A DNA stretch of 64,000 bases, taken from Aeromicrobium ginsengisoli. Its GTDB lineage: Bacteria > Actinomycetota > Actinomycetes > Propionibacteriales > Nocardioidaceae. The stretch lies in NCBI RefSeq assembly GCF_004134905.2, contig NZ_SDPQ02000004.1:62001-126000 (forward strand). The letters run 5' to 3'. A program made the translations under genes and the position numbers. Positions 1-8,215 of the stretch are shown here, one piece after another (within the stretch, counting starts at the first letter, position 1; each line of letters begins with the position of its first letter). The notes under the pieces are model-generated. The model was not told where the DNA came from, did not search any database, and saw only the letters and a program-made list of their open reading frames with translations.

Positions 1-1263
1 ACGCTGCTGGTGGTCGAGGGCTTCGGCGCCGCCGCGATCGGACGCTTCTCCAGCCTGCCGCTGACGTACCTCGGCGCAGTGCTGATCCAGATCGGCGTCG
101 CCGTCACGGGCAAGTATTCCGCCGACCATCCGTCGTGGCAGAGCGTCCCGTCGGCCCTGCCGTTCGCGGTGCTGTTCCTCGTGCTGCTGCTGAGCCCCAA
201 GGGCTGGCTGGTCGAGGTCGGTGCGAGCCTGCAGCAGCGGGTCACCACGATCCCCAACCAGAGCCGCAAGATCGGCGCTGCCAAGCTCGTCCCGATGGTG
301 GCCTTCATCATCGCCGTGCCGTACCTGTTCCAGGACCACATGCTGGCCTGGACCAAGGGCATGGTCTTCGTGATCCTCATGCTCTCGCTGAGCCTGCTGG
401 TGCGCCTGTCCAACCAGGTCTCGCTGTGCCAGATGACGTTCGCAGCCGTCGGCGCCGCAGCGTCGTACCACCTGATCGACCACGGTATGCCGTGGTCGGT
501 CGCCCTACTCGGCGCGGGCCTCGTCGCGATCCCGATCGGTGCATTCGTCGCCATCCCGGCGGTCCGCCTGTCGGGCGTGTACCTCGCGCTCGCCACCCTC
601 TCGTTCGGCCTGTTCATGCAGACCTTCATGTTCGAGATGCCGTTCATGTTCGGCGACAATCCGCTGCCGCTCATCACGTCGCGCCCCAGTTTCGCTGAGT
701 CCGACAAGGCGTACTTCTACATGATCCCCATCGTCGGCGCACTGTGTTACGGGCTCGTCCGCCTCATCGAGCGCGGCAGGCTTGGCCAGTTGCTGCGCAG
801 CAAGGCCGACTCCCCAATCGCCCTCGAGTCGCTCGGTGTCAACATCGCCCTGCTGCCGCTCGTGGCCTTCTGTGCCGCCGCGTTCCTCGCCGGCATCGCC
901 GGTGCGCTGCTCGGTCCCAACATCGGCGTGGTCAGCAAGGGCGACTTCCATACCATCCCGACGTCGCTGCTGCTTGTCGCGCTGCTGGTGCTCAACGGCC
1001 GCGAGCGCCGGATCGGCTCGCTCGGCGCGTCGCTCGGCGCGGCCATCGGCCTGGTCGTCCTGCCGGAGTACATCACCTCGTACGACTGGTTGCAGGGCCT
1101 CAACCTCTTGTTCGGCGTCCTCGCCGTCGAGGCGGCGCTCGCGTCGACCCGCAGCTCGAAGACCAAGGCAGTTCCGCCCGGCGAGCCCGCCCCGATCGAG
1201 ACCGTGCCCGGGAGCTCAGACCCCGTCGCCGCTACGCCCGTGGGAGGCAGCCATGTCCAGTGA
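1..1263 (+). CDS. livM: Branched-chain-type ABC transporter permease, 5'-truncated by window edge (LivM-like, possibly LivH-LivM fusion)
   Basis: The frame is open from base 1, so the gene begins outside the window; 420 codons are visible. The first ~60 residues look like the end of a LivH-type permease (two hydrophobic segments). From about residue 90 the sequence becomes LivM-like, with the segment SLCQMTFAAVGA matching the LivM S-L-x-x-x-x-F-x-x-x-G-A region, followed by about eight membrane segments. A single polypeptide carrying both permease halves is a known actinobacterial arrangement, but only the junction is visible here. The C-terminal ~35 residues are Pro/Ala-rich and cytoplasmic. 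It overlaps the next ATPase gene by 11 bases, so the two are co-transcribed. Role: inner-membrane channel for hydrophobic amino acids or small carboxylates. Confidence 0.9.
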   Translation, partial: TLLVVEGFGAAAIGRFSSLPLTYLGAVLIQIGVAVTGKYSADHPSWQSVPSALPFAVLFLVLLLSPKGWLVEVGASLQQRVTTIPNQSRKIGAAKLVPMVAFIIAVPYLFQDHMLAWTKGMVFVILMLSLSLLVRLSNQVSLCQMTFAAVGAAASYHLIDHGMPWSVALLGAGLVAIPIGAFVAIPAVRLSGVYLALATLSFGLFMQTFMFEMPFMFGDNPLPLITSRPSFAESDKAYFYMIPIVGALCYGLVRLIERGRLGQLLRSKADSPIALESLGVNIALLPLVAFCAAAFLAGIAGALLGPNIGVVSKGDFHTIPTSLLLVALLVLNGRERRIGSLGASLGAAIGLVVLPEYITSYDWLQGLNLLFGVLAVEAALASTRSSKTKAVPPGEPAPIETVPGSSDPVAATPVGGSHVQ

Positions 1264-2068
1264 CACCTTCAGCGGCCTGCGCACGCGCGGCCTGACCGTC
1301 CGCTACGGCGGCGTCCTCGCGGTCGACAGCGTCGACCTCGACGTCTCCGGCACGGGCATCACGGGCCTCATTGGCCCCAACGGCGCCGGCAAGACGAGCC
1401 TGTTCAACGCGTGTGCCGGGCTGGTGCGCGCGTCGGAGGGCACGGTCGAGCTGTTCGGCAAGGACGTCACGCGCCAGAAGACGCACAAGCGTGCCCGCAA
1501 CGGCTTCGGCCGCACGTTCCAGCGCGTCGAGCTGTTCAAGACGTTGACCGTCCGCGACAACGTGGAGATGGGGCACGAGGCCGCGTACGTGTGGCGTCAC
1601 CCCTATTCGCTGCTGCGGGCCCTGCCATCGGAGAGGCGCGAAACGCGGCGCGTGGCCGAGGAGGTCATGGAACTGTGTCAGATCACCGACCTCGCCGACC
1701 GGGTCGCCGGCTCGCTCTCCACGGGTGAGCAGCGCATGGTCGAGCTGGCCCGCGTGCTGGCCGGTCCGGCCCGCCTGCTGCTGCTCGACGAGCCCTCGTC
1801 GGGTCTGACTTCGCTCGAGCGCGGCCGGTTCGCCGAGATCCTGCTCGACGCCACCAACGCCTTGGGTCGTGGGGTCTTCGTCGTCGAGCACGACATGGAC
1901 CTCGTCGCCCGCATCTGCACCAACGTCTACGTCCTCAACTTCGGGAAGTTGATCTTTGCCGGCTCGATGAAGGATGCGCTCGCCAGCGAGACCGTCCAGC
2001 GCTCGTACCTGGGGGAGTCGGTCCCGACCGTGGACGAGGCCGCTTCCGAAGGAGCTGTCAATGCTTGA
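1253..2068 (+). CDS. livG: Branched-chain-type ABC transporter ATP-binding protein, LivG-like
   Basis: 271 residues. The Walker A motif GPNGAGKTS is at residues 41-49, the ABC signature LSTGEQR near 155, and Walker B LLLLDEPSSGL follows, then the H-loop in VVEHDMDLV. The first start after the permease is ATG 1253, preceded by GGGAGG 6-11 bases upstream; it overlaps the permease stop. LivG normally pairs with LivF, which follows with an 8-base overlap. The signature has T in place of the usual G (LSTGEQ), a common LivG variation. It energises the permease from the cytoplasmic face. Confidence 0.93.
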   Translation: MSSDTFSGLRTRGLTVRYGGVLAVDSVDLDVSGTGITGLIGPNGAGKTSLFNACAGLVRASEGTVELFGKDVTRQKTHKRARNGFGRTFQRVELFKTLTVRDNVEMGHEAAYVWRHPYSLLRALPSERRETRRVAEEVMELCQITDLADRVAGSLSTGEQRMVELARVLAGPARLLLLDEPSSGLTSLERGRFAEILLDATNALGRGVFVVEHDMDLVARICTNVYVLNFGKLIFAGSMKDALASETVQRSYLGESVPTVDEAASEGAVNA

Positions 2069-2768
2069 GCTCGAGAACGTGACGGTGGGCTACACCAGTG
2101 CCAGCAAGACCCTTGACGGCCTGTCGCTGTCCGTCCCGGACGGCTCGGTCGTCGCCCTGCTGGGCCCCAACGGCGCAGGCAAGACCACGACCCTCCGCAC
2201 CGCGTCGCGCATGATCCCGCTGCAGAGCGGCCGCATCACGTTCGAGGGCAAGGACGTGTCGAAGCTCGCCCCGCACCAGATGAGCAAGCTCGGCCTGTGC
2301 CACGTGCCCGAGGGCCGCGGGATCTTCCCGGCACTGTCGGTGCGCGACAACATCGCGCTGTTCGGTCGCGGCATGCCGCCGTCGGAGGCCGTCGACAAGG
2401 CGATCGACGCCTTCGCGTTCATCGAGCACCGCATCGACCTCCCAGCCGGCAGCCTCTCCGGCGGTGAGCGCCAGATGCTCGCGCTGGTCCGCGCATGGCT
2501 GACGCGCCCCAAGATCGTCCTTCTCGACGAGGTGTCGATGGGCCTTGCGCCCCTGATCGTCGACGAGGTCTACGCCTTCATCCGAAGGCTGGCCGAGGAG
2601 GGCATCTCCCTCCTCATGGTCGAGCAGTACGTGGATCGCGTGCGGAGGTTCGCGGACCACATCTATCTCATGCGAAGCGGCGAGATCCGGTTCTCCGGGA
2701 CACCGCACGAGCTGGGCTCCGAGGAAGACATCCTCGGGCACTATCTCGGGGCGGCTTTGCAGGAGTGA
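2061..2768 (+). CDS. livF: Branched-chain-type ABC transporter ATP-binding protein, LivF-like
   Basis: 235 residues, the usual LivF length. Walker A GPNGAGKTT is at residues 35-43, signature LSGGERQ near 132, and Walker B VLLDEVSMGLAP carries the LivF-typical S-x-G-L-A-P. The ATG at 2061 lies eight bases before the end of livG and is preceded by GAAGGAG. In-frame codons upstream would run deep into livG and are not needed. It is the second ATPase of the transporter; translational coupling suggests equal amounts of LivG and LivF. Confidence 0.94.
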   Translation: MLELENVTVGYTSASKTLDGLSLSVPDGSVVALLGPNGAGKTTTLRTASRMIPLQSGRITFEGKDVSKLAPHQMSKLGLCHVPEGRGIFPALSVRDNIALFGRGMPPSEAVDKAIDAFAFIEHRIDLPAGSLSGGERQMLALVRAWLTRPKIVLLDEVSMGLAPLIVDEVYAFIRRLAEEGISLLMVEQYVDRVRRFADHIYLMRSGEIRFSGTPHELGSEEDILGHYLGAALQE

Positions 2769-2827
2769 CATCCCGGGCACAGCACCCGCTGTGCGTCCGG
2801 CGGCAACATCTCACGATAGGAATCGGT

Positions 2828-4072
2828 ATGCAGCGCAAGTTCAATCGCACCAGCGCCATCGTCGCGTCGGTTGCGGCGATGGGACTCGTCCTGGCCGCAT
2901 GTAGTGACAGCGGAGGCGGGGACTCCGAGTCGAAGTCACCCATCTCCATCGGCCAGGTCGGCAACTACTCGGGACCCGTGCCCGGACTCGCCGACCAGGG
3001 CAAGGGCCTCGAGGCTTGGGTCAAGACCGTCAACGCCGAAGGCGGCGTCGACGGCCACAAGATCGAGCTGCACACCGCAGACGCCAAGGGTGACCCGGCA
3101 TCCGAGGTCTCGCAGGTCACGCAGATGGTGTCCAAGGACAAGGTCGTCGCGTTCGCCGGCATGGGCCTGACGACGCTGTCGGGCTCGGCTCCGTTCCTTG
3201 AGAAGCAGGGCATCCCGGTCATCGGTGGCAACACGAGCGACGTCACGTGGGCCGTCAAGCCCGACTTGTACGTGCCCGGCTCGGGTCTCATCGGCACCTA
3301 CCTCCAAGGCTTCGCGGCCGTGCCGGAGGGCAAGGAGAAGATCGGCCTCATCTACTGCAAGGAGTCGGCAGGCTGCACTGCGGTCAAGACCGTCATGATT
3401 GACCTGGGCCTGACCAAGGCCAACGGCGGCGACCCGGTCTACAACGCCGAAGTCTCATTGGCGGCCCCGAGCTTCACGGCTCCGTGCCTCGCGGCCAAGC
3501 AGGCCGGCGTCCAGACCTTGGCTGTGGCCTTCGACGGTGCCAACCTGATCCGCCTGGCCAAGGACTGCGCCAAGCAGGGCTTCAAGCCCACGTACGCCTT
3601 CGGCGGCACCGTGGCGACCGACGAGGTCGCGGCCTCGGGCGTCGTGGAGGGTGCCGTCTCCGGTCAGTCGCAGGCTGCCTGGTTCAAGACAGACGGTGAG
3701 ATCGGCAAGCACCGCGCCGCCATGGCGAAGTACTTCCCGAAGGATCCGGTGACCAGCAACACCGTCGCAGGCTGGGTCTCCGGTCTCGCGCTGCAGAAGG
3801 CGATCGAGAACGCGCTGGCGGACGACCCGGACTCCAAGCTGACCAGCGAGGACATCCGCAACGGCCTGGGCAAGATCAAGGACGAGACGTTCGGTGGCAC
3901 CACCCCGCCCGTCACGTTCACTGCCGACGGCGTGCAGGAGCAGAGCTTGTGCGGCTTCTCGATCACCGTCAAGGACGGCAAGTGGGTCGAGAACGGCACC
4001 GACGCCATCTGCCCGCCCGATACGGTCAAGACCGTGGCCGACAAGGCGATCGCGACGCTCTCAAAGGGCTGA
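2828..4072 (+). CDS. livK: Branched-chain-type ABC transporter substrate-binding lipoprotein
   Basis: 414 residues. The N-terminus MQRKFNRTSAIVASVAAMG leads into the lipobox LVLAAC, placing the lipidated Cys at residue 25; a Ser/Gly linker follows, then a periplasmic-binding-protein type 1 domain (ISIGQVGNYSG). It is therefore anchored outside the membrane and delivers ligand to the permease. The 59-base gap after livF is short, so it belongs to the same operon, as the last gene. The ligand is not predictable: actinobacterial Liv-type systems in catabolic loci often take up aromatic, steroid or short carboxylic acids. A decayed relative of its 3' end lies at 7936-8135. Confidence 0.92.
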   Translation: MQRKFNRTSAIVASVAAMGLVLAACSDSGGGDSESKSPISIGQVGNYSGPVPGLADQGKGLEAWVKTVNAEGGVDGHKIELHTADAKGDPASEVSQVTQMVSKDKVVAFAGMGLTTLSGSAPFLEKQGIPVIGGNTSDVTWAVKPDLYVPGSGLIGTYLQGFAAVPEGKEKIGLIYCKESAGCTAVKTVMIDLGLTKANGGDPVYNAEVSLAAPSFTAPCLAAKQAGVQTLAVAFDGANLIRLAKDCAKQGFKPTYAFGGTVATDEVAASGVVEGAVSGQSQAAWFKTDGEIGKHRAAMAKYFPKDPVTSNTVAGWVSGLALQKAIENALADDPDSKLTSEDIRNGLGKIKDETFGGTTPPVTFTADGVQEQSLCGFSITVKDGKWVENGTDAICPPDTVKTVADKAIATLSKG

Positions 4073-4093
4073 TCGCAGTGAGCAACGGTAGTT

Positions 4094-4115
4094 GGCCGGG
4101 CCGTCAGGCCCGGTC
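4094..4115 (+). terminator. Hairpin after the Liv transporter operon
   Basis: CCGGGCC, loop GTCA, GGCCCGG; the stem extends outward by a G-U and a G-C pair. It begins 22 bases after the binding-protein stop. There is no U tract, as is usual for actinomycete terminators. Confidence 0.6.
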
Positions 4116-4223
4116 GGCTGCCCTCGGTGTCCGGCGTCCCCCTCCAGTGGCGCCGGGCACCGTGCTTGCATGACATGAGCAGCAGACATCCACGAACACC
4201 CTCGAAGCGACCAGGAGCCAAGC

Positions 4224-5681
4224 ATGACGACGATGGAAGACCGCGCGAAGACCCTCCCCAACCAGCTGATCATCGGCAATGAGTTCATCGGGTCGGCGTC
4301 GGGCGGCTCCTACGACCATGTCAACCCGTCGACGGGTCGCGCCCAGCAGACGATCCCCATGGCCGGCCTCGACGAGGTCGACCGCGCCGTCGCGGCCGCC
4401 CGCGCGGCGCTGCCCGAGTGGAGCCGCTGGAACCCCGTCGACCGCAAACGGGTGCTGCAGCGCTTCGCTGACCTGATCCGCGAGAATGTCGACGAGCTCG
4501 CGATGTTCGCCTCGCTCGAGATGGGCGGCCCCATCAGCGTCACCCCCTACGTCGTGCACTGGGGCGCCGACTGGGTCGAGGAGGCAGCGGGCTGGGCCGA
4601 CCGTCTCGCCGGTGAGACCCGTCCGCTGTCGTCCCGTGGCGTCCTGGAGTACACGGCCGTGGAGCCCTTCGGCGTCGTCGCGGCGCTCTCGACCTGGAAC
4701 GGGTCGACGGGCGCGTTTGCGATGTCGATCGGCGCCCCGCTGGCCGCGGGCTGCACCGTCGTCGCCAAGCCGTCCGAGCTGGCTCCGTTCGGTGCCATGC
4801 GCACCAGCGCGATCGCGCTCGAGGCCGGCCTTCCGCCGGGTGTCCTCAACCTGATCACCGCCGGCCCCGAGGCGTCCGAGGCCCTCGTGTCGCACCCCGG
4901 CATCAACAAGATCACCTTCACCGGTAGCCCGCAGACCGCCCGCAAGATCGCGGCGGCCGCAGCGCAGCGCCTGACTCCCGCAGTGTTCGAGCTCGGTGGC
5001 AAGTCCGCCAGCTTGATCTTCGGCGACGCCGACGTCGACCGCGCCGTCGCGAGCGCGATGCAGCTCGTCCAGAACTCAGGCCAGGTGTGCACGCTCGGCT
5101 CGCGCTTGCTGGTGCACAGCTCGGTGCGCGACCAGTTCGTCGAGAAGCTCGCGGCCGCCGCGGCCGCCACGCCACAGGGCGATCCGTTCGCCGACGGCAC
5201 CGTCATGGGTCCGGTCATCAACGAGGCAGCCGCCGACCGCATCGTCGGCATGATCGATCGCTCCCGCGAGTACGGCACGATCGTCACCGGCGGCGAGCGT
5301 CTGGGCGGTGACCTTGCCGAGGGTTTCTTCATCGCACCTACCGTGGTCGAGCTGCCCGACAACTCCGGTGAGCTGGCGCAGGAGGAGGTCTTTGGGCCCG
5401 TCGTCGGCGTCATGACCTTCGAGGACGAGGACGAGGCGGTCGCAATCGCCAACGACTCCGAGTACGGCCTCGCAGGGTTCGTGTTCACCGGAGACGTGGG
5501 CCGCGCCCACCGGGTCGCTGCTGCGCTCGACACCGGCAACGTCGGCGTCAACGGTGGCACCACGCCGGCCGGCGCGCACATCGGCTTCGGCGGACGCAAG
5601 CAGAGCGGCTACGGCAAGCAGGGCGGCCTCGCTGGCGTCACCGAGTTCGTCAACCACAAGACCGTTCAGGTCCTGCTCTAG
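4224..5681 (+). CDS. NAD(P)-dependent aldehyde dehydrogenase
   Basis: 485 residues, full length for the ALDH superfamily. The general-base region FELGGKSAS is near residue 256 and the catalytic Cys sits in NSGQVCTLGSR near 288; the cofactor-binding segment FTGSPQTA and the C-terminal EEVFGPV are present. ATG 4224 has AGGAG eight bases upstream. It oxidises an aldehyde to the acid in the cytoplasm; the substrate is unknown. It stands alone after the Liv operon terminator and is separated by 213 bases from the next gene. Its neighbours suggest the aldehyde is an intermediate of a transported carboxylic or terpenoid compound. Confidence 0.92.
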   Translation: MTTMEDRAKTLPNQLIIGNEFIGSASGGSYDHVNPSTGRAQQTIPMAGLDEVDRAVAAARAALPEWSRWNPVDRKRVLQRFADLIRENVDELAMFASLEMGGPISVTPYVVHWGADWVEEAAGWADRLAGETRPLSSRGVLEYTAVEPFGVVAALSTWNGSTGAFAMSIGAPLAAGCTVVAKPSELAPFGAMRTSAIALEAGLPPGVLNLITAGPEASEALVSHPGINKITFTGSPQTARKIAAAAAQRLTPAVFELGGKSASLIFGDADVDRAVASAMQLVQNSGQVCTLGSRLLVHSSVRDQFVEKLAAAAAATPQGDPFADGTVMGPVINEAAADRIVGMIDRSREYGTIVTGGERLGGDLAEGFFIAPTVVELPDNSGELAQEEVFGPVVGVMTFEDEDEAVAIANDSEYGLAGFVFTGDVGRAHRVAAALDTGNVGVNGGTTPAGAHIGFGGRKQSGYGKQGGLAGVTEFVNHKTVQVLL

Positions 5682-5883
5682 GTGACTTGGGACATCGAGG
5701 AGGACAGGCTGCTGCGGGAGGTCGTGCCGTCGATGCGAGGCCGTGGCCGCGGAGCGGTCGTGAACCTGGTCAGCCCCGCGAACTCCGGGTGGTCGAAGGA
5801 CCCGGTGTCGACGGAGGGCGTGTCGCACACTCCTGAGCGCGGCGCGAGCCCAGTCAACATGCATTCCAAGACCCAACGAACCA

Positions 5884-5897
5884 TAGAATCTAAGGTG
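5884..5897 (+). promoter_or_regulatory. Putative -10 element TAGAAT and leaderless GTG start
   Basis: TAGAAT at 5884-5889 fits the actinobacterial TANNNT -10 box and ends five bases before GTG 5895. Transcription would start at or within a base or two of the GTG, giving a leaderless mRNA; no ribosome-binding site precedes this GTG. There is no convincing -35 box. Confidence 0.45.
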
Positions 5898-6815
5898 ACC
5901 GTGTTTCGTACCGCGTTCGACGAGAGCGACCTGCACAGCCACGTGGCTGACGAGGGCGACCAGATGTGGCAGGAGAGCTTCTGCATCGTCTGGCACGACC
6001 CGATCACGCAGAGCGGCGGCAACCACCACTTCAGCCTGTGGCGCAACCAGGGCATCGCCGACATCTGGAGCTGGGTCGTCGTCGAGGGCAAGGAGGTCGC
6101 CCGCGAGCAGGTGCACGACATCCCGATCCCCGACGAGGACTACGCCGACACCACGGTCGGCGGCATGCACGCGATCTGCGGCAACGACTTCCAGCACTAC
6201 ACGCTGGTGCACACCTTCGAGGGCTGCACCGTCACGATCAGGTACTCGGCCTACCTGCCGCCGGTCGAGCTCGACTACGCGAGCGGCGGGGCGTCCCTCG
6301 GCAAGCGGCACTTCGAGACGCTCGGCACGGTCGAGGTCACGGTGGAGCTCGGCGACCGCGTGCTCGACCTGACCGGCGTCGCGTTCCACGACCACTCCTG
6401 GGGCCACCGCGAGCTGGAGCGCAACCCCGCCGGCCAATGGATGTTCGGGGTGTTCGGACCCGACCTGATGGCGTCGGTCTACCTGCGCCAGACCGTCGAC
6501 GGGCCCAGCCAGGACGGCTGGGTCTACGACCACGGCGACCTCAAGCGGGTGCAGTCGGCGTCGGTGCAGGCGACGATCGCCGGCGACGGCCTCTACCCGC
6601 GTCGCGCGATCTTCGACGTGTGGACCGAGGGCGGCGGGCACCGGTTCACCGGCGAGCTCCAGGCTGGGGCCGTCGAGGGAGGCATCGGCCTGCTGGCCGG
6701 CGACGGCCTCATGACCTTCGAGTGCGGGGGACGCCTCGGTGGCGGCCTCGTCGAGCTCAAGCCGCTGCGCTTCGCCCTGCCCGAGCACCGAGCCGTCCTG
6801 CGGCTCCCGGATTGA
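5895..6815 (+). CDS. DUF7064/DUF7065-like protein (lipocalin/CrtC-type fold suspected)
   Basis: 306 residues from GTG 5895 (ATG 5859 in the same frame would add 12 residues; GTG is preferred because homologous-looking sequence starts at VTVFRTAFDESDLHSH and a -10 box lies just upstream). The N-terminal half has SFCIVWHDP and GGNHHFSLWRNQG; the C-terminal half has GVAFHDHSWGHRE, typical of a family of uncharacterised actinobacterial proteins related to hydroxyneurosporene synthase/AttH-like beta-barrels. There is no signal peptide. It is followed after 20 bases by a phosphotransferase gene, a pairing that suggests a shared small hydrophobic substrate. The enzymatic function is not known. Confidence 0.75.
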   Translation: MTVFRTAFDESDLHSHVADEGDQMWQESFCIVWHDPITQSGGNHHFSLWRNQGIADIWSWVVVEGKEVAREQVHDIPIPDEDYADTTVGGMHAICGNDFQHYTLVHTFEGCTVTIRYSAYLPPVELDYASGGASLGKRHFETLGTVEVTVELGDRVLDLTGVAFHDHSWGHRELERNPAGQWMFGVFGPDLMASVYLRQTVDGPSQDGWVYDHGDLKRVQSASVQATIAGDGLYPRRAIFDVWTEGGGHRFTGELQAGAVEGGIGLLAGDGLMTFECGGRLGGGLVELKPLRFALPEHRAVLRLPD

Positions 6816-6835
6816 CCCGACCGCGAGGAGACACC

Positions 6836-7909
6836 ATGACCAGCCCCACCGACGCCGTCGCGACGATCGACTTGCCCCGGTCGCTCGAGGACGTCACCGT
6901 CCCCTGGATGTCCGAGGCCCTCTCGGCCCGGTTCCCCGGCACCGTGGTCGCGTCGATGACCGAGGGATCGACCATCCGCGGCATGGCCACCAAGATCCAG
7001 CTGCACCTGACGTACGCCGACAACCCGCACGGCCTGCCGCCGTCGATGTGGCTCAAGACCGGCTTCGAGAAGCACAGCGAGCGGTCGGCCGAGCTCTATG
7101 CCGCCGAGGTCAACTTCTTCCGCGTCGTCGCTCCGGCCGTGCCCACCAACTCGCCACTGACGTTCTTCGAGGCGATCGACGGCGAGACCGGCAACGGCGT
7201 TCTGCTGATGGAGGACCTCACGCTGCGCGGCGTACGCTTCGGCGACCAGACCCAGCCGCTGACGCCCGACGTCGCCGCGTCGCTGCTCGACGTCCAGGCC
7301 CGCTACCACTCCTTCCTCGCCGAGTCAGCCGACGACCTCGACCTGTCATGGCTGACCGTCGGTGGCGCCATCCACTCCGTCGACGTCGCGGGCGAGTACC
7401 TCGAGTTCTGGGAGACCGCCTCGCAGGCGCCTCGGTTCCGGTTCGTGCCCGAGGAGCTCGGCGACCCCGTGCGCATCAAGGCCGGCCTAGACCGGATGAT
7501 CGCGAACGATCGGCAGGAGTCGCAGTGGCTCGTCCACGGCGACGTGCACCTGGGCAACGTCTTCTTCGACGACCAGGGCAACGGCGGCTTCCTCGACTGG
7601 CAGACCGTCATGCGGGGCACGTGGGCATTCGACGTCGCGTACTTCATCGTCGTGTCGCTCAGCGTCGAGGACCGGCGTGCCCACGAGCAGGACCTGCTGC
7701 GCACGTACCTCGCCCGCCTCGAGGAGTACGGCGGCCACGCGCCCAGCTTCGAGGACGCCTGGCTTGCCTACCGGCAGCACGTCATGTGGACGTTCCTCAT
7801 GGTGCTGTGCCCGGTCGAGCGGCAGGCCGAGGAGATCTGCACCGCGCACGCCGAGCGCATCTGCGCGGCCCTGGTCGACCTGCAGGTGCTGGAGTCACTG
7901 GGCGTCTAG
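6836..7909 (+). CDS. Phosphotransferase family protein (APH/choline-kinase fold)
   Basis: 357 residues. The kinase catalytic loop WLVHGDVHLGNVFFD lies near residues 232-246 and the metal-binding FLDWQ near 255, both as in APH/ecdysteroid-kinase-like enzymes. It probably phosphorylates a hydroxyl group of a small metabolite using ATP. ATG 6836 is preceded by GCGAGGAG. It is in one transcription unit with the DUF7064-like gene. Directly after its stop comes a relic of an unrelated transporter gene, so its original downstream neighbours may have been lost. Antibiotic resistance is not implied by the fold. Confidence 0.82.
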   Translation: MTSPTDAVATIDLPRSLEDVTVPWMSEALSARFPGTVVASMTEGSTIRGMATKIQLHLTYADNPHGLPPSMWLKTGFEKHSERSAELYAAEVNFFRVVAPAVPTNSPLTFFEAIDGETGNGVLLMEDLTLRGVRFGDQTQPLTPDVAASLLDVQARYHSFLAESADDLDLSWLTVGGAIHSVDVAGEYLEFWETASQAPRFRFVPEELGDPVRIKAGLDRMIANDRQESQWLVHGDVHLGNVFFDDQGNGGFLDWQTVMRGTWAFDVAYFIVVSLSVEDRRAHEQDLLRTYLARLEEYGGHAPSFEDAWLAYRQHVMWTFLMVLCPVERQAEEICTAHAERICAALVDLQVLESLGV

Positions 7910-7935
7910 TTCACCCCCCGGTCCGGGTCTGTGCC

Positions 7936-8135
7936 GTTGCTAAGGACGAGATCTTCAACGGCACAACTCCGCCAGTCTCGTTCACGGCTGACGGGGTCAG
8001 TAGCAGAGCCTGCGTGCGTTCTCGATCGTCGTCAAGGGCGGCAAGTGGGCCGAGAACGGCTCGGAGCCGATCTGCCCTCCGGCGGCTGTCGGCGAGAGCG
8101 CCGACAAGATCGTGAAGGAGCTGGCGAAGGGCTGA
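7936..8135 (+). pseudogene. Relic of a Liv-type substrate-binding protein gene (3' end only)
   Basis: Reading from 7936 gives AKDEIFNGTTPPVSFTADGV, almost the same as the region KDETFGGTTPPVTFTADGV near the end of the intact binding protein at 2828-4072. After this the frame breaks. In the next frame one reads SLRAFSIVVKGGKWAENG and then ICPPAAVGESADKIVKELAKG and a stop, again matching the intact C-terminus. At the break, the intact GTG CAG GAG CAG corresponds to GTC AG TAG CAG: one base is missing and a Glu codon has become TAG. Only ~65 codons of some 414 remain. It is non-functional. Confidence 0.88.
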
Positions 8136-8150
8136 GCCCTGCCGATACAG

Positions 8151-8185
8151 CAGTGGCGGGCGGGTCCAGGTGGCGCCCACCACTG
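8151..8185. terminator. Hairpin between convergent units
   Basis: CAGTGGCGGGCG at 8151-8162 pairs with CGCCCACCACTG at 8174-8185 with one mismatch and an 11-base loop. It lies 15 bases after the relic's stop and 30 bases beyond the end of the aldo/keto reductase gene on the other strand, so it can serve both. Confidence 0.6.
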
Positions 8186-8215
8186 TTGGTCCCTTTCCTG
8201 CCGTCGACCCGCGCC

